Positions 55,301 through 64,000 of a DNA stretch of 64,000 bases are shown here, piece after piece (within the stretch, counting starts at the first letter, position 1; every line of letters begins with the position of its first letter). This DNA comes from Amaurobius ferox (lineage: Eukaryota; Arthropoda; Arachnida; Araneae; Amaurobiidae), in the NCBI GenBank assembly GCA_951213105.1, contig OX578142.1, positions 2,372,649 through 2,436,648 of the forward strand, written 5' to 3'. Below the pieces are notes generated by a model that searched no databases, had not been told where the DNA came from, and saw only the letters and a list, made by a program, of their open reading frames with translations. Position numbers and translations under genes: made by a program.

Positions 55301-58300
55301 GGTCTTCTCCATCGAAATTAGATATAAAAAATTGTATTTGAACGAAAATTATCATGGTCGGATTTTTCACAAAATCGGTAAGGGGGGGTAGCATGAAAAA
55401 GTATAGATTTTTCGAAATTTTGAAACCTCGTTTTTTGGACATCAAACAGAAGGTATCGGCCAGAAACCAGGAAATCGGTCTTCTCCATCGAAATTAGATA
55501 TAAAAAATTGTATTTGAACGAAAATTATCATGGTCGGATTTTTCACAAAATTGGTAAGGGGGGGGTAGCATGAAAAAGTATAGATTTTTCGAAATTTTGA
55601 AACCTCGTTTTTTGGACATCAAACAGAAGGTATCGGCCAGAAAGCCAGAAAATCGGTCTTCTCCATCGAAATTAGATATAAAAAATTGTATTTGAACGAA
55701 AATTATCATGGTCGGATTTTTCACAAAATCGGTAAGGGGGGGTAGCATGAAAAAGTATAGATTTTTCGAACCTCGTTTTTTGGACATCAAACAGAAGGTA
55801 TCGGCCAGAAACCAGGAAATCGGTCTTCTCCATCGAAATTAGATATAAAAAATTGTATTTGAACGAAAATTATCATGGTCGGATTTTTCACAAAATCGGT
55901 AAGGGGGGGTAGCATGAAAAAGTATAGATTTTTCGAAATTTTGAAACCTCGTTTTTTGGACATCAAACAGAAGGTATCGGCCAGAAACCAGGAAATCGGT
56001 CTTCTCCATCGAAATTAGATATAAAAAATTGTATTTGAACGAAAATTATCATGGTCGGATTTTTCACAAAATCTGTAAGGGGGGGTAGCATGAAAAAGTA
56101 TAGATTTTTCGAAATTTTGAAACCTCGTATTTTGGACATCAAAGAGAAGGTATCGGCCAGAAAGCCAGGAAATCGGACTTCTCCATCGAAATTAGATATA
56201 AAAAATTGTATTTGAACGAAAATTATCATGGTCGGATTTTTCACAAAATCGGTAAGGGGGGGGTAGCATGAAAAAGTATAGATTTTTCGAAATTTTGAAA
56301 CCTCGTTTTTTGGACATCAAACAGAAGGTATCGGCCAGAACCCAGGAAATCGGTCTTCTCCATCGAAATTAGATATAAAAAATAGTGTTTGAACGAAAAT
56401 TATCATGGTCGGATTTTTCACAAAATCGGTAAGGGGGGGTAGCATGAAAAAGTATAGATTTTTCGAAATTTTGAAACCTCGTTCTTTGGACATCAAACAG
56501 AAGGTATCGGCCAGAAAGCCAGGAAATCGGACTTCTCCATCGAAATTAGATATAAAAAATAGTATTTGAACGAAAATTATCATGGTCGGATTTTTCACAA
56601 CATCGGTAAGGGGGGTAGCATGAAAAAGTATAGATTTTTCGAAATTTTGAAACCTCGTTTTTTGGACATCAAACAGAAGGTATCGGCCAGAAAGCCAGGA
56701 AATCGGTCTTCTCCATCGAAATTAGATATAAAAAATTGTATTTGAACGAAAATTATCATGGTCGGATTTTTCACAAAATCGGTAAGGGGGGGTAGCATGA
56801 AAAAGTATAGATTTTTCGAAATTTTGAAACCTCGTTTTTTGGACATCAAACAGAAGGTATCGGCCAGAAAGCCAGAAAATCGGTCTTCTCCATCGAAATT
56901 AGATATAAAAAATTGTATTTGAACGAAAATTATCATGGTCGGATTTTTCACAAAATCGGTAAGGGGGGGTAGCATGAAAAAGTATAGATTTTTCGAACCT
57001 CGTTTTTTGGACATCAAACAGAAGGTATCGGCCAGAAACCAGGAAATCGGTCTTCTCCATCGAAATTAGATATAAAAAATTGTATTTGAACGAAAATTAT
57101 CATGGTCGGATTTTTCACAAAATCGGTAAGGGGGGGTAGCATGAAAAAGTATAGATTTTTCGAAATTTTGAAACCTCGTTTTTTGGACATCAAACAGAAG
57201 GTATCGGCCAGAAACCAGGAAATCGGTCTTCTCCATCGAAATTAGATATAAAAAATTGTATTTGAACGAAAATTATCATGGTCGGATTTTTCACAAAATC
57301 GGTAAGGGGGGGTAGCATGAAAAAGTATAGATTTTTCGAAATTTTGAAACCTCGTTTTTTGGACATCAAACAGAAGGTATCGGCCAGAAAGCCAGGAAAT
57401 CGGACTTCTCCATCGAAATTAGATATAAAAAATTGTATTTGAACGAAAATTATCATGGTCGGATTTTTCACAAAATCGGTAAGGGGGGGTAGCATGAAAA
57501 AGTATAGATTTTTCGAAATTTTGAAACCTCGATTTTTGGACATCAAACAGAAGGTATCGGCCAGAAAGCCAGGAAATCGGTCTTCTCCATCGAAATTAGA
57601 TATAAAAAATTGTATTTGAACGAAAATTATCATGGTCGGATTTTTCACAAAATCGGTAAGGGGGGGGTAGCATGAAAAAGTATAGATTTTTCGAAATTTT
57701 GAAACCTCGTTTTTTGGACATCAAGCAGAAGGTATCGGCCAGAAAACCAGGAAATCGGTCTTCTCCATCGAAATTAGATATAAAAAATTGTATTTGAACG
57801 AAAATTATCATGGTCGGATTTTTCACAAAATCGGTAAGGGGGGGTAGCATGAAAAAGTATAGATTTTTCGAAATTTTGAAACCTCGTTTTTGGACATCAA
57901 ACAGAAGGTATCGGCCAGAAAGCTAGGAAATCGGACTTCTCCATCGAAATGAGATATAAAAAATTGTATTTGAACGAAAATTATCATGGTCGGATTTTTC
58001 ACAAAATCGGTAAGGGGGGGTAGCATGAAAAAGTATAGATTTTTCGAAATTTTGAAACCACGTTTTTTGGACATCAAACAGAAGGTATCGGCCAGTAAGC
58101 CAGGAAATCAGTCTTCTCCATCGAAATTAGATATAAAAAATTGTATTTGAACGAAAATTTTCATGGTCGGATTTTTCACAAAATATGTAAGGGGGGGTAG
58201 CATGAAAAAGTATAGATTTTTGAAACCTCGTTTTTTGGACATCAAACAGAAGGTATCGGCCAGAAAGCCAGGAAATCGGTCTTCTCCATCGAAATTAGAT

Positions 58301-60299
58301 ATAAAAAATTGTATTTGAACGAAAATTATCATGGTCGGATTTTTCACAAAATCGGTAAGGGGGGGTAGCATGAAAAAGTATAGATTTTTCGAAATTTTGA
58401 AACCTCGTTTTTTGGACATCAAACAGAAGGCATCGGCCAGAAAACAAGGAAATCGGTCTTCTCCATCGAAATTAGATATAAAAAATTGTATTTGAACGAA
58501 AATTATCATGGTCGGATTTTTCACAAAATCGGTAAGGGGGGGTAGCATGAAAAAGTATAGATTTTTCGAAATTTTGAAACCTCGTTTTTTGGACATCAAA
58601 CAGAAGGTATCGGCCGGAAAGCCAGGAAATCGGACTTCTCCATCGAAATTAGATATAAAAAATTGTATTTGAACGAAAATTATCATGGTCGGATTTTTCA
58701 CAAAATCGGTAAGGGGGGGGTAGCATGAAAAAGTATAGATTTTTCGAAATTTTGAAACCTCGTTTTTTGGACATCAAACAGAAGGTATCGGCCAGAAAGC
58801 CAGGAAATCGGTCTTCTCCATCGAAATTAGATATAAAAAATTGTATTTGAACGAAAATTATCATGGTCGGAATTTTCACAAAATCGGTAAGGGGGGGTAG
58901 CATGAAAAAGTATAGATTTTTCGAAATTTTGAAACCTCGTTTTTTGGACATCAAACAGAAGGTATCGGCCAGAAAACCAGGAAATCGGTCTTCTCCATCG
59001 AAATTAGATATAAAAAATTGTATTTGAACGAAAATTATCATGGTCGGATTTTTCACAAAATCGGTAAGGGGGGGTAGCATGAAAAAGTATAGATTTTTCG
59101 AAATTTTGAAACCTCGTTTTTTGGACATCAAACAGAAGGTATCGGCCAGAAAGCTAGGAAATCGGACTTCTCCATCGAAATGAGATATAAAAAATTGTAT
59201 TTGAACGAAAATTATCATGGTCGGATTTTTCACAAAATCGGTAAGGGGGGGTAGCATGAAAAAGTATAGATTTTTCGAAATTTTGAAACCTCGTTTTTTG
59301 GACATCAAACAGAAGGTATCGGCCAGAAAACCAGGAAATCGGTCTTCTCCATCGAAATTAGATATAAAAAATTGTATTTGAACGAAAATTATCATGGTCG
59401 GATTTTTCACAAAATCGGTAAGGGGGGGTAGCATGAAAAAGTATAGATTTTTCGAAATTTTGAAACCACGTTTTTTGGACATCAAACAGAAGGTATCGGC
59501 CAGTAAGCCAGGAAATCGGTCTTCTCCATCGAAATTAGATATAAAAAATTGTATTTGAACGAAAATTTTCATGGTCGGATTTTTCACAAAATATGTAAGG
59601 GGGGGTAGCATGAAAAAGTATAGATTTTTGAAACCTCGTTTTTTGGACATCAAACAGAAGGTATCGGCCAGAAAGCCAGGAAATCGGTCTTCTCCATCGA
59701 AATTAGATATAAAAAATTGTATTTGAACGAAAATTATCATGGTCGGATTTTTCACAAAATCGGTAAGGGGGGGTAGCATGAAAAAGTATAGATTTTTCGA
59801 ACCTCGTTTTTTGGATATCAAACAGAAGGTATCGGCCAGAAACCAGGAAATCGGTCTTCTCCATCGAAATTAGATATAAAAAATTGTATTTGAACGAAAA
59901 TTATCATGGTCGGATTTTTCACAAAATCGGTAAGGGGGGGTAGCATGAAAAAGTATAGATTTTTCGAAATTTTGAAACCTCGTTTTTTGGACATCAAACA
60001 GAAGGTATCGGCCAGAAACCAGGAAATCGGTCTTCTCCATCGAAATTAGATATAAAAAATTGTATTTGAACGAAAATTATCATGGTCGGATTTTTCACAA
60101 AATTGGTAAGGGGGGGTAGCATGAAAAAGTATAGATTTTTCGAAATTTTGAAACCTCGTTTTTTGGACATCAAACAGAAGGTATCGGCCAGAAAGCCAGA
60201 AAATCGGTCTTCTCCATCGAAATTAGATATAAAAAATTGTATTTGAACGAAAATTATCATGGTCGGATTTTTCACAAAATCGGTAAGGGGGGGTAGCAT
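49338..60299. repeat. Long-period duplications of 5.06 and 5.59 kb within block 6
   Basis: The monomer order at 49338-50029 recurs at 54402-55093 (offset 5,064) and at 59994-60727 (a further 5,592). The stretch 53057-54229 recurs at 58649-59821 (5,592), and 51177 corresponds to 56595 (5,418). The offsets differ by one or three monomers, as expected from small unequal exchanges inside a larger duplicated unit. Confidence 0.85.
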
Positions 60300-61492
60300 G
60301 AAAAAGTATAAATTTTTCGAAATTTTGAAACCTCGTTTTCGGACATCAAACAGAAGGTATCGGCCAGAAAGCCAGGAAATCGGTTTTCTCCATCGAAATT
60401 AGATATAAAAAATTGTATTTGAACGAAAATTATCATGGTCGGATTTTTCACAAAATATGTAAGGGGGGGTAGCATGAAAAAGTATAGATTTTTGAAACCT
60501 CGTTTTTTGGACATCAAACAGAAGGTATTGGCCAGAAAGCCAGGAAATCGGTCTTCTCCATCGAAATTAGATATAAAAAATTGTATTTGAACGAAAATTA
60601 TCATGGTCGGATTTTTCACAAAATCGGTAAGGGGGGGTAGCATGAAAAATATAGATTTTTCGAACCTCGTTTTTTGGACATCAAACAGAAGGTATCGGCC
60701 AGAAACCAGGAAATCGGTCTTCTCCATCGAAATTAGATATAAAAAATTGTATTTGAACGAAAATTATCATGGTCGGATTTTTCACAAAATCGGTAAGGGG
60801 GGGTAGCATGAAAAAGTATAGATTTTTCGAAATTTTGAAACCTCGTTTTTTGGACATCAAACAGAAGGTATCGGCCAGAAACCAGGAAATCGGTCTTCTC
60901 CATCGAAATTAGATATAAAAAATTGTATTTGAACGAAAATTATCATGGTCGGATTTTTCACAAAATTGGTAAGGGGGGGTAGCATGAAAAAGTATAGATT
61001 TTTCGAAATTTTGAAACCTCGTTTTTTGGACATCAAACAGAAGGTATCGGCCAGAAAGCCAGAAAATCGGTCTTCTCCATCGAAATTAGATATAAAAAAT
61101 TGTATTTGAACGAAAATTATCATGGTCGGATTTTTCACAAAATCGGTAATGGGGGGTAGCATGAAAAAGTATAGATTTTTCGAACCTCGTTTTTTGGACA
61201 TCAAACAGAAGGTATCGGCCAGAAACCAGGAAATCGGTCTTCTCCATCGAAATTAGATATAAAAAATTGTATTTGAACGAAAATTATCATGGTCGGATTT
61301 TTCACAAAATCGGTAAGGGGGGGTAGCATGAAAAAGTATAGATTTTTCGAAATTTTGAAACCTCGTTTTATGGACATCAAACAGAAGGTATCGGCCAGAA
61401 ACCAGGAAATCGGTCTTCTCCATCGAAATTAGATATAAAAAATTGTATTTGAACGAAAATTATCATGGTCGGATTTTTCACAAAATCTGTAA

Positions 61493-61509
61493 GGGGGGGT
61501 AGCATGAAA
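61493..61509. other. Satellite target site at the 3' end of element F
   Basis: GGGGGGGTAGCATGAAA directly before the element terminus GGCCCAG. The 5' side is outside the window. Confidence 0.85.
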
Positions 61510-62106
61510 GGCCCAGACCATACAGCCAACCCAGGGGTTTATGGCAGTTTAATGTATGGCCGGGAGAAAATTTAGAACAGGAAATTTAGATCAGGAGAAT
61601 TTAGAAATTTAGAAAATTTAGAACAGGAGACCGACTTCCACAGACCGATACCCACGAGCAGCCCAAAGTAAACCAGTAGTTTATTAAATAATTAATCAAA
61701 GGTTACAGTTACAAAATGTTAGGTGTCACGTAGGACACAGGCAGCAGAACAGACAGGCAAGCAAACAAACAAACCACAAAGATAAAAGTACAAAACGTGT
61801 CACATAAGACACAAACAGTAAAACGTTTCACGTAGGACACACACAGCAAGAAAAACAGCAAGCAAACGGCACAAAACGTGTCACAAAAGACACAAACAGC
61901 AAAACGTGTCACGTAGGATACAGACACAGGAATAACAGCAGCAAACGGCAAAAACAAAAAGTCACACACACATAAAAAAAATACAATAAACAGGGAAGTA
62001 TGCAAGGAATATGCAAGCAGAGCATACAAAAGGGGTGCCAAGGGAACAGTAAAGAGCTCCACTGATCAAAAATTAAAAGCAGAAGGGACGCCGGCTCACG
62101 GGCAGG
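61510..62106 (-). other. 3' untranslated region of element F
   Basis: Matches 27749-28355 of D with small differences, including a shorter ATTTAGAACAGG repeat block. GTGTC-N6-GACAC hairpins lie near 61723, 61798, 61827 (GTTTC form), 61878 and 61906; the last has GGATAC in place of GGACAC, which breaks one base pair. Confidence 0.85.
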
Positions 62107-63027
62107 TTATGAAATGCCATTCGAGATCTCTCTCGCAATGAGAACACAGTTTTTAAGTTTATTTAAAAGGATAGGGTTTTTCCTAACACCCGAGAACCAG
62201 GTTGCACAATGAGCGGGAGTGGGCTTGATTAAGTGGTGGGCAGAAGTGTGTGGACAGGAAAATACATAATGGTCCACATCACCGTAAGCACTGCAGGTAC
62301 AGCAAGATGTTCTTTTAATTTTAAAATGATGAAGGTAGTCCAAAAAGGGGCCATGACCGGTAAGAAAGTAAATTAAATATTTATTATAAATTTGGAAATT
62401 TTGACTGACTTTAGGGAGGTAAGTTAAAATTCTTGCCGGGTCATGGGTACGAGGGGAAATGTAATTATTAAGAAGGGTTTGCCAAATATTTAAAAGGTAT
62501 GTTTTGCAGTGATTAGTTAAAAAAGAGTAAGGTAAAGGTACAACAGTAGGGGAGCCAACAGTAGTGGCGAGTTTGGCGTTTTCATCGGCAACCTCATTAC
62601 CTCGAATGTTAGCATGGGCTTTAACCCACTGTAAATTAAAAAGTGATTTAAAAGGGTAAATATAAGTTTTAATATCGTTTAAAAATTTTGATTTAATATT
62701 GGGAGAGTTTAACGCCAAAATGGCTGAAAGGCTGTCTGAAAAAATGTTAACTTTTGTGTTATTGTTGATTGCCCAGGAAAAGGCTTCTCGTAAAGCAGCC
62801 AATTCAGCCTGGAAAACCGTGTTCTCATTATCAAGTTTATATAAAAATGTCTCGATCAACGAATCATCTTTAAAGACACAGATGGCAAAGCCAACCTTAT
62901 CTTCTATTTTGGAGCCATCTGTGTAGATATTAAAGTCAGAAAAGGTGACAGGATTACGAGGGGAAAAAATAATGGAACGTAGTCCAGGGGAGAGGCCCGA
63001 AAGAGCACAATTGGTGTCGAAACGGGC
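62107..63027 (-). CDS. RNase H domain and C-terminal Cys/His motif of element F ORF2 (after a frameshift)
   Basis: The frame carries the RNase H residues IYTDGS, AELAALREA, FSDSLSAI and HANIRGNEVAD and the C-terminal CCTC..DHYVFSC motif, almost identical to element D. It is out of frame with the upstream RT because of a change in a G-run at 63028-63039 (12 G here against GGGGGAGGGG in D, a net gain of two bases). It has no start codon of its own. Confidence 0.88.
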   Translation of the reverse strand, partial: ARFDTNCALSGLSPGLRSIIFSPRNPVTFSDFNIYTDGSKIEDKVGFAICVFKDDSLIETFLYKLDNENTVFQAELAALREAFSWAINNNTKVNIFSDSLSAILALNSPNIKSKFLNDIKTYIYPFKSLFNLQWVKAHANIRGNEVADENAKLATTVGSPTVVPLPYSFLTNHCKTYLLNIWQTLLNNYISPRTHDPARILTYLPKVSQNFQIYNKYLIYFLTGHGPFLDYLHHFKIKRTSCCTCSAYGDVDHYVFSCPHTSAHHLIKPTPAHCATWFSGVRKNPILLNKLKNCVLIAREISNGIS

Positions 63028-64000
63028 GGGGGGGGGGGGAGGGAAGAGTCAGGAAAAAAGTTATTTTTCTGCTTCCAGAAATGGTATTTTAAAAATTGGG
63101 TCATGATTACACAGTGAAGGGGGGGAATACCAGTTATTGAAAAAAGAGAAATGTTTGAAGATGTTCTAAAACCGGTAGAAATCTTTAATAAGAATAATCT
63201 TTGTAAGGAAGTAAGCTTAGAAATTTGAACCCCCGTTAAATGACCTCCCCAAATACCCGCCCCGTAAGTAATAATTTTCTCTATTACTGCAAGATACCAA
63301 GATTTCAATAAAACTTTATTAACACCCCAATTATTACTTGATATTTTGCCAAAGGTAGAAAAGAGCTTAAAACACTTCTCTTTTAGATAAAAAATGTGGG
63401 AACTCCATTTTAAGTTGTCGTCAATAATAATACCCAAAAATTTAAGGGAACGAGTAATTTTAATAGTTTTGTTTAAAAGTTTGACCGGAGGGTAATACCT
63501 GCGTTTTTTAAGGGACCTATTGAAAATAATGCAAGAAGACTTTTCTACTGAGACAGTAAGATTAAGTGAAGTAAGGGAGGAGGTAATAAGTGAAAGAGCA
63601 TCATTAATATTATTGACGACTGAGCGGATGCTGGTGGAGTAGGAGACCACAGCCAGATCATCAGCGAAGGCTTGGAGGTAATAAAGATCATTATTTAAAT
63701 TTAGTAAGTTGTTAAAATAAATATTCCAAAGGACGGGGGAAATAACCGAACCTTGGGGGGCGCCTTTTGAGATTATTTTAGTTAGGGAGAAATTTTTATT
63801 TGTAAAAGTTATTGTTCTTGAATGCAAGTATGAGTAAATAAAGGTTCTAAAATGAGGTGGAAGGCTAATTTTATCAAAGGTAGAGGGTAAAACTTTCCAA
63901 TCTAGGTTATCAAAAGCTCCGCTGATGTCGACTGTGGCAAGGGCAACAATGTTCGCCGATCGGAGAGATTTTATATGCGTAACAAGCGCGTGAGCCGCAT
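62904..64000 (-). CDS. Reverse transcriptase part of element F ORF2, cut by the window end
   Basis: The frame is open from the window end. It shows VDISGAFD (partner Asp), KGAPQGSVISPVLW and FADDLAVV, all catalytic RT motifs, followed by the thumb region. Here the G-run at 63119-63125 keeps the frame that D loses, but the frame is then lost at 63028-63039 and ends at 62904 with an unrelated tail. The segment corresponds to residues from about 545 onward of the D protein. As seen, this ORF2 is broken between RT and RNase H; the endonuclease would lie beyond the window. Confidence 0.9.
   Translation of the reverse strand, partial: AAHALVTHIKSLRSANIVALATVDISGAFDNLDWKVLPSTFDKISLPPHFRTFIYSYLHSRTITFTNKNFSLTKIISKGAPQGSVISPVLWNIYFNNLLNLNNDLYYLQAFADDLAVVSYSTSIRSVVNNINDALSLITSSLTSLNLTVSVEKSSCIIFNRSLKKRRYYPPVKLLNKTIKITRSLKFLGIIIDDNLKWSSHIFYLKEKCFKLFSTFGKISSNNWGVNKVLLKSWYLAVIEKIITYGAGIWGGHLTGVQISKLTSLQRLFLLKISTGFRTSSNISLFSITGIPPLHCVIMTQFLKYHFWKQKNNFFPDSSLPPPPPVSTPIVLFRASPLDYVPLFFPLVILSPFLTLISTQMAPK

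Larger units (their letters stand above)
48057..61509. repeat. 177-bp satellite array, block 6
   Basis: About 76 monomers, the longest uninterrupted block in the window. It uses the variant set of block 5. No insertion or coding sequence is seen inside it. Confidence 0.97.
61510..64000 (-). mobile_element. Element F: autonomous-type non-LTR retrotransposon, 5' part outside window
   Basis: Same family as D and highly similar to it: 3' untranslated region, RNase H and the 3' half of the reverse transcriptase are visible before the window ends inside the RT. It sits at the same satellite position and in the same orientation as the other elements. Confidence 0.95.

Overview
The window is eukaryotic, repeat-only DNA, most likely from an arthropod. 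That guess rests on AT-rich composition and on non-LTR (LINE-type) retrotransposon proteins of I/R1/LOA style, with a zinc-knuckle ORF1 and an endonuclease-RT-RNase H ORF2. An arachnid is plausible, but nothing here fixes the species. I see no host gene, tRNA, rRNA or CRISPR array.

Layout. About 44.5 kb is a tandem satellite with a monomer of about 177 bp (roughly 250 copies) in six blocks: 1869-8313, 10413-18021, 21545-27748, 33621-35181, 38707-47996 and 48057-61509. Between and inside the blocks lie eight retrotransposon insertions, all on the minus strand: A (1-1868, cut by the window start), a 29-bp fragment (5072-5100), B (8314-10412), C (18022-21544), D (27749-33620), E (35182-38706), a 60-bp fragment (47997-48056) and F (61510-64000, cut by the window end).

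Key observation. At every 3' junction visible (seven of eight; that of A lies outside the window), the element starts after the same satellite position, GTAGCATGAAA, with the same first bases GGCCCAG and no poly(A) tail. Where the 5' junction is intact, a copy of GGGGGGGTAGCATGAAA lies on the far side, as a 16-17 bp target-site duplication. This is the pattern of a sequence-specific non-LTR retrotransposon whose target is one position in this satellite.

How the parts may work together. D and F are the autonomous type. D carries a zinc-knuckle ORF1 and an ORF2 with APE-type endonuclease, reverse transcriptase, RNase H and a C-terminal Cys/His motif; F shows only the 3' part of ORF2. Both ORF2 copies are broken by length changes in G/C homopolymers. 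A/B and C/E are two ORF1-only types that share about the last 280 bp of 3' sequence with D/F but have no ORF2. They are best read as non-autonomous partners mobilised through the shared 3' end by D-type enzymes, comparable in plan to gag-only HeT-A beside autonomous telomeric elements in Drosophila. The satellite itself has been reshaped by unequal exchange, seen as higher-order periods of about 706 bp (four monomers), 4,017 bp and 5.1-5.6 kb.
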